From positions 47,156,890 to 47,220,889 of the forward strand of contig NC_083571.1 of assembly GCF_027579695.1 (NCBI RefSeq): a DNA stretch of 64,000 nucleotides, given 5' to 3'. The position numbers were made by a program, and so were the translations under genes. Shown one piece after another: positions 28,201 to 33,708 of this stretch. The notes below the pieces were generated by a model. That model was not told the DNA's origin. It saw only the letters and a program-made list of their open reading frames with translations, and ran no database searches. Every line of letters begins with the position of its first letter. Position 1 is the first letter of the stretch. This DNA is from Neoarius graeffei (Eukaryota > Chordata > Actinopteri > Siluriformes > Ariidae).

Positions 28201-30359
28201 CCGAACGAGGTGAATTTAAATATGACTCGTCCCACCCTCTATCTGCGCCCGTGATTATGCGCCATGTTGTTGTAACTTTTTTGAGAGACCCGCCGCCTAC
28301 TTCAGCGCAGAATAGTGACGTTTGTGGCTTGTTGATGACGTGCAAGTCGGATGAATGCGACCTGGCGGTTCAGACTGAAGTCGCATATGAAAAGAGCGGA
28401 TAGGAATCGGAATTAGCACCACATATCCAAACGGCCTGGGTCGGATTTGAAAAAATCGGATCTGTGTCGTTCATATTGTCAATAAAAGATCGGATACAGG
28501 TCACATATGGGCGAAAAGATCGGATTTGAGTCACTTCAGCCTGCAGTGTGAACGTAGCCAAAGACACTCATGAAAAACATGAACTTCAGCAAGCTGTTCA
28601 GATTCGCCTCCTCTTTTCTATGTCACAAGCTCATTAGAATGATCCCACCCCCTCATCCAAGTGACCGTCTCCACTCATGGCTTGAAAATTGCCTTTGTGA
28701 ATGAATATTCATGAGGAAAGTGCTCTCTGATTGGCTGATGAAAGAGGGGTGCGGGGTGAGCAGGGGCTTATTATTTAAAAGAACAGGCACACGCCTCGGT
28801 TGTTTTGAACAGGGCTGTTTAGACAAGATGAGAAGGGAGCTGTGGTACTTTATCCTTGTGGTATTTGTATAGGTAATCGTATGGGGTCGAATAAAATTAA
28901 GGATTAATTTCACAAGTGATTTCGAAGTTTTGCGACTCGGGCAATTTCAAAACTTTGAAATCACAATTGATCCTTAATTTTACGAGGAACCATATGATTA
29001 CTTGTTTATAATCCATAGGGCCAAATTCATACTTCGGAAGCCATTCAAGTTCACAACATTTGTCATTCACGTTTTCTGAACCAATCAGGGCGCAAGACTA
29101 TCTTGCACGTTTGAATCGGTTTCTAAAGCGTCTTTAATCATGACACGGCGACACGACACGAGGACTGCATTTCCACAGAATATCATCTTGTTTTGTCAGG
29201 CTTTTGGACTTGTTTGGCTTTTTACCCATTCCAACGAACTAGCCAAAAGCATTTCAGAAATACGGCCCTGTGTTAAGGAAAAAAAAGCCCTCCTTGACTA
29301 ACCAATCAGAATAGAGTAATTTGGCTCTATGTATTATAATGACCAAAGACAACATGTCACAGACATTTCATTAAGACCTCAGGGAACTGTGTCAACTTGT
29401 GGGAAAAGGGTATGTCACCTTTAAAGGATGGATAGACAGACATGCTTGGTAAGTGCTTTTCAAGGCTACTGGATTTTATAAAAGGGGAAAAAAAAAAAGC
29501 ATCTCCCATCCATCCATCATCTGTAGCCACTTTATCCTGTTCTACAGGGTCGCATGCAAGCTGGAGCCTATCCCAGCTGACTACGGGCGAAAGGCGGGGT
29601 ACACCCTGGACAAGTCGCCAGGTCATCACAGGGCTGACACATAGACACAGACAACCATTCACACTCACATTCACACCTACGGTCAATTTAGAGTCACCAG
29701 TTAACCTAACCTGCATGTCTTTGGACTGTGGGGGAAACCGGAGCACCCGGAGGAAACCCACGCGGACACGGGGAGAACATGCAAACTCCGCACAGAAAGG
29801 CCCTCGCTGGATCCTGGACTCGAACCCAGGACCTTCTTTCTGTGAGGCGACAGCGCCAACCACTACACCACCGTGCCACCCCACAGCATATCCCCTTCGG
29901 ACATAACGTGTGCAATTGTACACATGAAGTTCCATAGTATTTTTCCTTGTGTCCGAAGGGGATAGGGGATATGAATAGCTCCTGTGCTTTATTTTAAACA
30001 TTTTATAACCCAGCATTGTAGGTCCTCCTCAGTGAAGATAAAGTGGACAGATAGATAATGTAGTGAATATTGTTCCGTGCAGTGGGTTACGAATCGTCTG
30101 CTTGCTTGGTCAGCTGGGATCCTATGGGGGGGGGGGGGGTGTCACAATGATGAATGAGGCAGAGGGGGGCAGATGGGCTAGTCAATAATGTGCACCCGTA
30201 TAGTCAGGCGGTATTTGTTGAGGAGAGTTTCTCAAGAACAACTACATCGACCCATCAGTGCAGAAGGGAGGGATCCCTGGATGAGACGAGAGGCGGAATA
30301 AGAGCACGTGCACACTACAAGTTTTATGTGGTGCAAATTCAGATGCAGAACGCTTTTTA

Positions 30360-30394
<35 letters not shown>

Positions 30395-32369
30395 AATTAG
30401 GCGGCACGGTGGTGTAGTGGTTAGATATTACAGGCCCGTTTGATTGCCGTTAAAAACAAGATTGGATAAATTTAACTTTCTAATAATGTTACAAAGCATA
30501 CGCTAGCTTACAGTATCTTGAAAACGCTGACTACATTTGTAGATCATCTCACGGACCACTTGAGGTCTCTCGCGGACCACCAGTGGTCCACGGACCACAC
30601 TTTGCAAAACACTGCTCTAGAACCTGGATATACCTTTCAGCATTCAGGGCTCGAAATTCGTACATTTTTTCGCCAGCCAGCCAGACTAGTTACCTTCCAA
30701 AGTAACTAGCCAAACAGAAAATCAACTCGCCAAAATTTGTTCATGTATGAATTTTACTCAGGGGTGAAAGTAACTTTTATTTGCACCTCAGGACTGTGCA
30801 CCTTACACACTGCACATACACCAAGTCTGTGCACCTACCTTACCTTGCAATACTTCATAAATGTGTAATATTTTATTTTATAATGTGACTCTCTCTGTGC
30901 AATAATTTATATGTGCAATGAGCAATACCTCACTCCATCATGTGTAACACAACACATACACCTCAGGACTGTGCCCCTTACCCCCCTTACACCCCCCCTC
31001 TCTCTACACGCTGTTTGCACTGTTATTGGAGATGCTTTAGGTGGGGTTTACATTAGACCGTATCAGCGGATCATCAGATTAACGTTTTTAAAAAGATCTG
31101 CTGCTTCTTCCTACCCCTTTTCCATCAAATCAGTTCCAGGGCTGGTTCGGGGCCAGTGCTGGTGCACAACTCGTTCAACTTGCGAGCCAGCTGAGAACCA
31201 GCTTGCTTTTCCATCGCTCGCGGTGCTAAGAGAAGACACGTCATTACGTTGCTGTATACGTCAGTTACATCGCTGTATACGTCATTACATCGCTGTATAC
31301 GTCAGTTACGTCGCTACGTTTGCATACACCTTGGCGCAAATATCGAAGCAAAAACAACACGGAAGAAGCAGCAGCAACAACAATAATAATAATAATAATA
31401 ATAATGGATGACTTCGCGTTTGTACAGCTGCTGCTTCTCGTCGCTTAAAAATGGCGATCTTTCGCGGTCTTATTGTTGTCGGTCTTAACAACTCCACCCC
31501 CCGCTGACATAAGCGGTTCTTTCCTCTGGCCCAGCAGAGAGTTGGTGCTAGCCTGGAACCGGTTTTTCTGGCCCCAGAGCCAGTTCTTTGTCAGTGGAAA
31601 CAGAAAACCCGGTTCCAAACTAAGCACTGGCCCCGAACCAGCCCTGGAACTGCTTTGGTGGAAAAGGGGCATCTGTGTTGTTTTTGCTTCGATATTCGCG
31701 CCAAGGTTTATGCAAATGTAGCGACGTAACTGACGTACACAGTGACGTAATGACATGGCACCACGAGCTATGGAAAAGCAAACTGGTTCTCATCTGGCTC
31801 GCAAGTTGAACGAGTTGCGAACCAGTACCAGCACCGAACCAGCCCTGGAACTGATTTGGTGGAAAAGGGGTATGTGAGGGTGACATGATGTCAGATGCTG
31901 AAGGGGGGGCAGGGGGGTGTTCATATTTTTATATACAGTTATATTATCAATAGAATGTTATTGTAATACCTCCTCCCTATACCTCAAAAGATCTGTTCCT
32001 TATACCTTTTTTTTGAACTGGTTTATAGTTGAACATCTCATGAGCTCCACATTCAAACTGTTCCATAGCTTTACTCCACAAACAGAAATACTGAACATTT
32101 TTAACGTTGTCCTAGCACTGCGAGTTTTACATTTCAATTTCCCCCTAAAATTATAGCTCCCTCTCTATCCGAGAACACTGCTTGGATATTCCTTGGTACT
32201 TTATAATTCCTTACTTTGTACATTATTAAGGCAGAAAGTGATGCTTTCACATTTTATAGAAATCATATAAAGAATATAAAATTCTTACGTGGGTCTGTTG
32301 AAATCCTTTCCCTGCGTTCCTGTAGCCGCACCGGACTACATGCCTCAGCGAGAGAAGCAGCATAACCAT
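696..32369 (-). CDS. cox15: cox15, heme A synthase (cytochrome c oxidase assembly), 7 exons seen, 3' end off window
   Basis: COX15 is a multi-pass inner mitochondrial membrane protein that converts heme O to heme A for cytochrome c oxidase. I joined exons 32369-32289, 27101-26920, 21114-20992, 19568-19382, 3166-2999, 2901-2820 and 850-696. Every junction has AG/GT sites and compatible phase, giving 978 nt and 326 residues. Visible family features are a basic presequence (1-27), a first membrane helix near 69-84 followed by [17 protein letters not shown], the heme-ligand-type histidines H149 (AHRMWGR), H223 (ASHLGS) and H323 (FDHRIL), and the [10 protein letters not shown] loop (286-295). The final part, which carries the fourth conserved histidine (THQSG region), must lie left of position 691, because nothing between 1 and 690 encodes it. 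Introns are 5.2, 5.8, 1.4, 16.2, 0.1 and 2.0 kb. No frameshift or stop was seen, so this looks like a working gene. Confidence 0.95.
1260..2220 (-). pseudogene. Tc1-like transposase, broken
   Basis: Homology runs on the minus strand from the N-terminal paired-type DNA-binding part ([19 protein letters not shown], near 2100) to the C-terminal [11 protein letters not shown] and end (1260). Lesions include a lost A near 1865-1875 that shifts frame after RVARK and a CGA-to-TGA stop near 1558-1560, just before [11 protein letters not shown]. The first catalytic Asp (expected WSDETK) reads WSNETK. The second Asp (QQDND) and the Glu (PIENLW) are still readable across frames. It cannot make active enzyme. 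Confidence 0.85.
2283..2412 (+). repeat. 12-bp minisatellite, 11 copies
   Basis: The unit ATCATGTGACAG repeats 11 times with almost no divergence. Sister copy B of the same transposon has a single ATCATGTGAC at this spot (about 24340), so the array arose by local expansion after insertion. The minus-strand open frame through it (SHDL repeats) is a by-product. Confidence 0.95.
2820..2901 (-). CDS. cox15: cox15 exon 6
   Basis: The exon is 82 nt, from acceptor TTTTCATAG to donor CTCTCAG|GTGAGT. It encodes [20 protein letters not shown] and then VFLTALSG, the conserved QLRRF loop and following helix. It is too short for a standard open-frame cut-off. The intron to exon 5 is only 97 bp. Confidence 0.93.
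2999..3166 (-). CDS. cox15: cox15 exon 5
   Basis: The exon is 168 nt (56 codons), encoding [20 protein letters not shown] and then [20 protein letters not shown], with conserved H223. I chose the donor AACAGG|GTACAC because it keeps phase 0 and gives LLLPVNR-LPDTR, the expected spacing to exon 6. An upstream CCT|GTGAAC would remove three residues. Confidence 0.94.
3167..4393. other. cox15 intron 4, right part before the first MITE
   Basis: A (CAAA)n run lies at 3588-3609. The stretch 3720-4330 is GC-richer than its surroundings and looks like an old repeat, but I could not assign a family. No exon is recognised. Confidence 0.5.
4397..4888 (+). mobile_element. Harbinger-like non-autonomous element, TAA target duplication
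   Basis: The ends are inverted (AGGCCAATTTATGCTGACAA against AGGCCTCTGCATGCTC on the other strand) and flanked by TAA at 4394-4396 and 4889-4891. Subterminal TCTGCGAAAG/CTTTCGCAGA motifs recur inside. It retains the start of a gene (next entry). Confidence 0.75.
4639..4671 (+). pseudogene. first exon of a Harbinger-type MADF/Myb-like accessory gene (remnant)
   Basis: The ATG at 4639 opens [11 protein letters not shown] and runs straight into a GTACGT donor in phase 0. This resembles the start of MADF-domain proteins (L-I-x-x-V/EV-R near the N-terminus) that autonomous PIF/Harbinger elements encode beside their transposase. Only 11 codons remain, so the family call is tentative. Confidence 0.4.
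5039..5083 (+). repeat. (AAT)n microsatellite, about 15 units
   Basis: A perfect AAT run. The surrounding stretch 4892-5867 is intronic with no recognised exon or element. Confidence 0.95.
5868..6768 (-). pseudogene. non-LTR retrotransposon (LINE) 3' end: RT C-terminus and 3' UTR
   Basis: Read on the minus strand it encodes [34 protein letters not shown], then [20 protein letters not shown] and [20 protein letters not shown], the region downstream of the RT catalytic core in L2-like LINEs. There is at least one in-frame stop (after HLYRKG) and frame changes. The 3' end is TTTCCCTGAGGGAACCCTCC followed by an AATAAAG tail. It is 5' truncated at about 6768, as is usual for LINE insertions. Confidence 0.75.
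7059..7430 (+). mobile_element. tRNA-derived SINE, full length, 12-bp target duplication
   Basis: The head GGCGGCATGGTGGTGTAGTG carries pol III A- and B-box-like sequence (TAGTGGTTAG and GGTTCGAGCCC). A core and a GATAATGAGATGAG tail follow. The flanks repeat ATTTTTGTCACA exactly (7047-7058 and 7431-7442). This is the type A 3' region described under the SINE finding. Confidence 0.92.
7860..7939 (-). pseudogene. THAP-domain first exon inside a transposon remnant
   Basis: ATG at 7939 begins [20 protein letters not shown] and continues HGITFHR, with the C-x4-C start of a THAP zinc finger (CAAFNC). The exon ends at a perfect donor, CACAG|GTGAGACTG, after 80 nt. No downstream THAP exon was found nearby, so this is a stranded exon. 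An almost identical exon sits at 62001-62080 in an unrelated element. Confidence 0.7.
8153..8877. other. cox15 intron 4, no feature recognised
   Basis: A short (AT)n run at 8155-8170, then AT-rich sequence without a supported gene or element. Confidence 0.6.
8878..9677 (+). mobile_element. hAT-type MITE containing a SINE
   Basis: The termini are CAGTGTTTCTCA on the left and TGCGAAACACTG on the right. The flanking 8-mers GCTTAAAC and GCTTTAAA are similar, as expected for an aged hAT 8-bp duplication. The stretch GGACCACCAGTGGTCCGCGG is itself palindromic. An (AAT)n run at about 8935-8957 and the SINE at 9125 lie inside. A second, deleted copy is at 30284-30614. Confidence 0.78.
9125..9489 (+). 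mobile_element. tRNA-derived SINE, type A, inside a hAT MITE
   Basis: The same head, core and tail as 7059-7430, flanked by ATGAAATTA on both sides (9116-9124 and 9490-9498). It inserted into an hAT copy that later (or an ancestor of which) amplified, because the copy at 30400 still has the first bases of this SINE at the same spot. Confidence 0.9.
10191..12030 (-). mobile_element. TTAA-flanked DNA transposon derivative (Kolobok- or piggyBac-like)
   Basis: TTAA at 10187-10190 is followed by AGGGGAAC; the right end reads GTACCCCT then TTAA (12031-12034). The TTAA target and short AGGGG-type termini fit Kolobok or piggyBac. The 1.84-kb interior is CpG-rich compared with the intron around it and keeps a possible first exon on the minus strand. 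No transposase core is present. Confidence 0.65.
11551..11802 (-). pseudogene. stranded acidic N-terminal ORF inside the TTAA element
   Basis: ATG at 11802 opens [20 protein letters not shown], then [12 protein letters not shown] and a Ser/Asp/Glu-rich stretch ([17 protein letters not shown] near residues 43-59). The acidic composition and the GYQFEPRR-like patch recall N-termini of fish transposon-derived proteins annotated as P2X7-like, but this is from general memory and weak. The start lies close to the right terminus, as for a first exon. Confidence 0.3.
12092..12797 (+). mobile_element. Harbinger-like derivative carrying a Myb/SANT first exon, TAA duplication
   Basis: The left end is TACCCTGTCCACACTAGGG and the right end GTGAACACAGCC, between TAA (12089-12091) and TAA (12798-12800). 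The sub-ends contain repeated ACCGGTAC and TATCGATACA palindromes. A sister copy is at 15841-16416. Confidence 0.75.
12395..12541 (+). pseudogene. Myb/SANT-like DNA-binding domain start (Harbinger accessory protein remnant)
   Basis: A 48-codon frame opens [20 protein letters not shown] and continues [16 protein letters not shown]. The W-S-x-x-E-v-x-x-L-l-x-l-W spacing is that of the Myb/SANT-like domain (Myb_DNA-bind_4 type) in the second protein of PIF/Harbinger transposons. The reading then runs into non-homologous sequence and stops at 12541, so this is only the domain's first half left after internal deletion. Confidence 0.6.
12892..13877 (+). mobile_element. Harbinger-like element, GGCCCTGTCCACA family, TAA duplication
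   Basis: The ends are GGCCCTGTCCACATGGCAAC and, inverted, GGCTACATCCACACGACAAC, with TAA at 12889-12891 and 13878-13880. It includes a (GA)n run (13246-13283). The interior differs from sister copy 61386-62391 in the middle, where that copy has a THAP exon. Confidence 0.82.
14836..15517 (-). mobile_element. Harbinger-like MITE, TGGCCCTTTTCCACTAC family, TTA duplication
   Basis: The termini are TGGCCCTTTTCCACTACC and, inverted, TGCCGCTTTTCCACTACA, between TTA at 14833-14835 and 15518-15520. Alternating CAGCTCGCTTCAGCCC-type repeats fill both arms. On the minus strand a conserved leader ORF starts at 15267 ([20 protein letters not shown]). Other full copies are at 40917 and 52896. Confidence 0.88.
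15727..15840 (+). pseudogene. hAT transposase N-terminal remnant
   Basis: After an acceptor-like TTTATTAATTCAG, ATG at 15727 opens [19 protein letters not shown]. The M-S-x-L-x-x-F-F/YF-K opening is typical of hAT-derived proteins of the ZNF862/KIAA1586 type. The frame is cut by a Harbinger-like MITE at 15841. Confidence 0.5.
15841..16416 (+). mobile_element. Harbinger-like derivative, second copy of the TACCCTGTCCACAC family
   Basis: The ends match 12092-12797. The flanks read AAA on the left (15838-15840) and AAA on the right (16417-16419), consistent with a 3-bp duplication. It is shorter than its sister and has lost the Myb/SANT start. Confidence 0.7.
16417..16600 (+). pseudogene. hAT transposase C-terminal (dimerization) remnant
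   Basis: The frame reads [20 protein letters not shown] and [14 protein letters not shown], the hallmark of the hAT C-terminal dimerization region. After NCE, two extra bases shift the frame; the next frame continues DFSTMNR. A pseudogene piece belonging to element 14060-17286. Confidence 0.7.
17287..17964. other. cox15 intron 4, no feature recognised
   Basis: AT-rich sequence with a short (CA)n at about 17357; no exon or defined element seen. Confidence 0.6.
17978..18916 (+). mobile_element. 5'-truncated type A SINE, split by a Harbinger-like MITE
   Basis: The SINE starts mid-core (CTCCGGTTTCCCCCACAG) and is flanked by the 13-bp duplication GGGTTACGAGCCC (17965-17977 and 18917-18929). That shows the truncation happened during insertion. 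The MITE 18034-18733 sits inside it at a TAA. Confidence 0.9.
18034..18733 (+). mobile_element. Harbinger-like MITE, GGCTACGTTTACATTAGACC family, TAA duplication
   Basis: The termini are inverted (GGCTACGTTTACATTAGACC against GCCCATGTTTACATTAGACC), with TAA at 18031-18033 and 18734-18736. The original SINE reads CTCTAAATTG at this position, so the insertion is exact. A truncated copy is at 31040-31100. Confidence 0.88.
19382..19568 (-). CDS. cox15: cox15 exon 4
   Basis: The exon is 187 nt, from acceptor CATTTCCAACAG to donor TTCCAG|GTATAG. It encodes [20 protein letters not shown] and continues [14 protein letters not shown], with H149 the first conserved heme-ligand histidine. Two membrane helices follow. 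It ends in phase 0 after FVFFQ. Confidence 0.95.
19735..20740 (+). repeat. degenerate minisatellite in cox15 intron 3, about 1 kb
   Basis: Around 25 units of about 33-48 bp share GATTGGTCAAGAGTGTCTGC plus AGGAG. Units vary in length and sequence, so the array is old. The array keeps long plus-strand open frames (LVKSVCR-type repeats) by chance of composition. It includes a poly-G run at 19890-19908. Confidence 0.9.
20992..21114 (-). CDS. cox15: cox15 exon 3
   Basis: The exon is 123 nt, from acceptor TTTATCCAG to donor AAAAT|GTGAGTC. It encodes [20 protein letters not shown] and then [18 protein letters not shown], one of the most conserved soluble loops of the family, so it anchors the gene identification. 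Confidence 0.95.
21115..22855. other. cox15 intron 2, left part
   Basis: Poly-A tracts (e.g. 22651-22675) suggest old retroposon ends, but no family could be assigned. No exon recognised. Confidence 0.5.
23079..24290 (-). pseudogene. Tc1-like transposase copy B, broken
   Basis: Fragments in several frames cover the DNA-binding part ([20 protein letters not shown]), [20 protein letters not shown] and [20 protein letters not shown]. The first catalytic Asp again reads Asn (ILWSNETKI). A poly-A expansion gives DFFFFGHH and a frame change, and an inserted element splits the gene. In the second Asp region QQDNS replaces QQDND, but that Asp remains. Confidence 0.8.
23712..23917 (+). mobile_element. 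small TTAA-type MITE nested in Tc1 copy B
   Basis: CCCTTGTGTGGTG at the left is inverted at the right as CTATACGAGGG. The right flank is TTAA and the left TCAA, a probable mutated TTAA duplication (piggyBac-like). It holds a poly-A tract of more than 20 bases. Copy A lacks this segment, which proves insertion. Confidence 0.6.
24966..25958 (+). mobile_element. hAT-like element with exact 8-bp duplication AGTGAACA
   Basis: The termini are AGGGCTGTAACGATA and, inverted, GGGGCTGTAACGATACAC. AGTGAACA is repeated at 24958-24965 and 25959-25966. Subterminal ATCGCGATAC palindromes lie near both ends. No transposase remains; a 92-bp MITE is nested inside. Confidence 0.88.
25378..25469 (+). mobile_element. 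92-bp hAT MITE with exact 8-bp duplication AAGGCATG
   Basis: CAGTGTTGCCAGAT and ATCTGGCAACACTG are perfect inverted ends, and AAGGCATG repeats at 25370-25377 and 25470-25477. It is nested in the hAT element above. Another copy at 58451-60146 is interrupted by a Tc1 element. Confidence 0.93.
26340..26725 (+). mobile_element. tRNA-derived SINE, type B tail
   Basis: The head GGTGGCACGGTGGTGGAGTG and core are shared with type A. The 3' part is the other kind (GGCTGAGGTGTGCTTGAGCG ... ACTGCTTCAGATGGGTTAAA). It sits 0.2 kb from cox15 exon 2. Confidence 0.88.
26920..27101 (-). CDS. cox15: cox15 exon 2
   Basis: The acceptor TTTTTATTTCAG precedes 182 nt that end ...GTAACCAG|GTCAGAA (phase 2). The exon encodes residues 28-88: a variable matrix segment, then the conserved [14 protein letters not shown] start of the first membrane helix and GGVTR. 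Human COX15 has the same arrangement around its first helix. Confidence 0.93.
27533..28559 (-). mobile_element. Harbinger-like derivative carrying a Myb/SANT exon
   Basis: The inverted ends are TGCTACGTTCACACTGCAAG and GGCTACGTTCACACTGCAGG. The flanks TAA (27530-27532) and AAA (28560-28562) fit a mutated TAA duplication. An uninserted homologue of the target exists at about 39695-39715 (CTGAAATAAGACAC). Lies in cox15 intron 1. Confidence 0.75.
27728..27860 (-). pseudogene. Myb/SANT-like domain remnant in the Harbinger-like element
   Basis: The minus strand reads [20 protein letters not shown] and then [14 protein letters not shown], matching the Myb/SANT-like consensus (W-x-x-E-v-x-x-L-I-x-I-W). 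No in-frame ATG precedes it closely, and the frame ends at a stop at 27728. It is probably a decayed exon of the element's second protein. Confidence 0.65.
28869..29010. repeat. fold-back inverted repeat, about 140 bp
   Basis: GTAATCGTATGG at the left pairs with CCATATGATTAC at the right, and TAAAATTAAGGATTAATTTC pairs with a near-inverse on the other side. Probably a small MITE. 28560-28868 and 29011-29505 show no other supported feature. Confidence 0.65.
29508..29882 (-). mobile_element. tRNA-derived SINE, type A, minus strand
   Basis: A full-length copy in reverse: tail CCACTTTATCCTGTTCTACA at the left, head ending CCACTACACCACCGTGCCAC at the right. It produces a long open frame on each strand that is not a gene. 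Confidence 0.92.
29890..29962. repeat. short palindrome CCCCTTCGGACA ... TGTCCGAAGGGG
   Basis: Inverted arms at about 29893-29904 and 29950-29961, next to the SINE head. Probably a mini-MITE terminus pair about 70 bp apart. Confidence 0.6.
30284..30614 (+). mobile_element. deleted second copy of the hAT MITE, with a SINE stub
   Basis: It matches 9023-9677 but at 30400-30424 holds only the first bases of the SINE (GGCGGCACGGTGGTGTAGTG) before jumping back to hAT sequence. The left terminus is missing; the right is CAAAACACTG. It includes an (AAT)n run at 30361-30392. Confidence 0.8.
30760..31039 (+). repeat. LINE 3'-UTR-like stretch
   Basis: Text such as GCACCTCAGGACTGTGCACC and short CCTTACACACTGCACATAC repeats resembles an L2-like LINE 3' UTR, and rest of such sequence (inverse of 38850-38890) reappears at 31874-31920. 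No coding part. Boundaries are approximate. Confidence 0.35.
31040..31100 (-). mobile_element. truncated copy of the GGCTACGTTTACATTAGACC MITE
   Basis: It matches the right end of 18034-18733 in inverse (TTTACATTAGACCGTATCAG, GCGGATCATCAGATTAACG) and breaks off where the next MITE begins. Confidence 0.75.
31109..31876 (+). mobile_element. Harbinger-like MITE pair, TACCCCTTTTCCACCAAA family
   Basis: It starts TACCCCTTTTCCATCAAATC and ends GATTTGGTGGAAAAGGGGTA, with an additional internal terminus GGTGGAAAAGGGGCA at about 31655-31670. A second partial copy is therefore joined to, or nested in, the first. Contains (AAT)n at 31380-31404. Related pair at 53698-54668. Confidence 0.7.
31877..32288. 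other. cox15 intron 1, start
   Basis: Begins with a LINE 3' UTR fragment in inverse (31874-31920) and continues as AT-rich intron up to the exon 1 donor. Confidence 0.5.
32289..32369 (-). CDS. cox15: cox15 exon 1 (coding part)
   Basis: This exon encodes 27 residues beginning [18 protein letters not shown], rich in Arg and hydrophobic residues and lacking acids, as expected of a mitochondrial presequence. The donor is CCCAC|GTAAGAA and leaves phase 0, which matches exon 2. The start at 32369 is the first ATG in the frame; a second in-frame ATG follows two codons later and could also be used. The homology of this exon is weaker than that of the later exons, so the call rests on phase, donor, promoter context and presequence character. 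Confidence 0.75.
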
Positions 32370-32410
32370 CACAGCATGTGTCCTTTTACATAAACTCACT
32401 GAGAGCTTCT

Positions 32411-32480
32411 TCACTGAAGCGCCATGTTGCTTTACACTTCCGGGTTCAACTTTGACCTCCAACTACGTCATAACAGCGCG
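32411..32480 (-). promoter_or_regulatory. cox15 promoter / 5' UTR with ETS, DR1 and CRE-like motifs and a small uORF
   Basis: On the minus strand, just upstream of the cox15 start, lie TGACGTA (32470-32464, CRE-like), AGGTCAAAGTTGA (32458-32446, a DR1 nuclear-receptor-type site) and CCGGAAGT (32443-32436, the ETS/GABP core). This combination is common at nuclear genes for mitochondrial proteins. A four-codon upstream frame (ATGGCGCTTCAG then TGA, 32425-32411) precedes the main ATG. Motifs are read by eye; no binding is shown. Confidence 0.55.
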
Positions 32481-32737
32481 CAGGAAAACGCAGAAACACT
32501 AACATTTCCTTTTTTATTATTTATTTACACATTTTTTAAAAACATTTTACTTATTTAAAAATAAACTTTCCTCTAGCAGGGTTGACCATAGGCTTAATCC
32601 TAAATGACTCCCATATTAATATACAGCGCCCTATAGAGTGACCAGAAGCCCTTTATTCATATTTTCTATTGAGGTATTTCACCTGACGTCACAGGGTCAC
32701 GTGACGCCCCGGTGTCCACCATTTTGGACGGCAAGCT

Positions 32738-33172
32738 AGCTAATGTCAACAACATAGTAGCTGGTATGTTACTGTAGCAATATTTACGTTCAGTCATTTG
32801 GATGACTGTTAAAACCTTTCAGTCTCAAGTTTTTCCTTTACTGGATTTACTAGTTTACTGAGCTAGCGCGCGATGGCTCCGGGCTCGGCCGGAGAGCGCG
32901 CGATGGCTCCGGGCTCGGCCGGAGAGCGCGCGATGGCTCCGGGCTCGGCCGGAGAGCGCGCGATGGCTCCGGGCTCGGCCGGAGAGCGCGCGATGGCTCC
33001 GGGCTCGGCCGGAGAGCGCGCGATGGCTCCGGGCTCGGCCGGAGAGCGCGCGATGGCTCAGTAAACTAGTAAATCCAGTAAAGGAAAAACTTGAGACTGA
33101 TAGTCATCCAAATGACTGAACGTAAACATTGCTACAGTAACATACCAGCTACTATGTTGTTGACATTAGCTA
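32738..33172. repeat. long inverted repeat with a minisatellite in its loop
   Basis: The left arm (about 32738-32862, AGCTAATGTCAACAACATAG ... TTTACTAGTTTACTGAGC) is almost exactly inverted in the right arm (about 33054-33172). The arms are about 120 bp; the loop is the 30-bp repeat array. Confidence 0.93.
32867..33060 (+). repeat. 30-bp GC-rich minisatellite, 6 perfect units
   Basis: The unit GCGCGCGATGGCTCCGGGCT plus CGGCCGGAGA repeats six times without change. Its length, a multiple of three, gives an open frame of (MAPGSAGERA)n, which is not a gene. The identity between units shows recent expansion or homogenization. Confidence 0.95.
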
Positions 33173-33360
33173 GTGCTAACAGCTAGTTGCTAATACACTG
33201 CTACAACTACACCGACCCTAATAATACAGTTCTTGGTCATTGCCTGGTAACAGCAATTTATAACGGGCCATGTCTCAACAGACTAAGAAGTTATTTCAAT
33301 GACATTTAATAACATTTTGTTTATCCTGAGGCCCGAAAGTAAATGAAAATGTGAACAAAC

Positions 33361-33708
33361 CTTAGCTGTAATCAGATGAAGACCACCGGCTCCAGGGACG
33401 ACCCGCTGATGTAGGCATGTTACCCAGCCTGACACAAAATATTTGTAGGCATCCAAACTCTTATACGCTTTCAGATCAATACCTGTGTATGGCGATGGGT
33501 TTTTAACGACGTAGGTATACAGATCATGTGGGCCGAAGTCAGGTAAAGACGAGGGCTTCGTGTACTTCCGTACGTCAGTGAGCAATCCTGGTGGAAGCAG
33601 GTAAGCGTCGTTCTCTAAGCCTGCTAACCTCAATTTTTGCAAATACCTCTCCCTCTGCTCGCCCTGTAAATGCCCTACGTCGCTGGATAGTGAAGGTGTT
33701 TTCTGCAT
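33361..33708 (-). pseudogene. first exon of a YqaJ/SWIM-associated transposon protein
   Basis: From ATG at 33708 the frame reads MQKTPSLSSDVGHLQGEQRE, RYLQKLRLAGLENDAYLLPP, then YVVKNPSPYTGIDLKAYKSL and FVSGW to HLITAK, ending at the donor AAG|GTTTGT. The YTG-x-D-x-KAYKSL-x-A-x-x-x-FVSGW block is typical of fish proteins that carry a SWIM zinc finger and a YqaJ-like nuclease (ISL2EU second ORF). The nuclease part is absent. The frame stays open upstream to 33840, so a longer start is possible. Confidence 0.6.

Noticed and set aside
29357-30016. 219-codon minus-strand open frame and a 154-codon plus-strand frame on the other side
   Set aside because: Both are read through a SINE; the same peptide pieces ([20 protein letters not shown]) appear at every SINE copy.
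30911-31411. 166-codon plus-strand frame
   Set aside because: Crosses the border of two different repeats and an (AAT)n run; not a gene.
32873-33064. Open frame of (MAPGSAGERA)n
   Set aside because: A product of the 30-bp minisatellite whose unit is a multiple of three; no flanking coding sequence.
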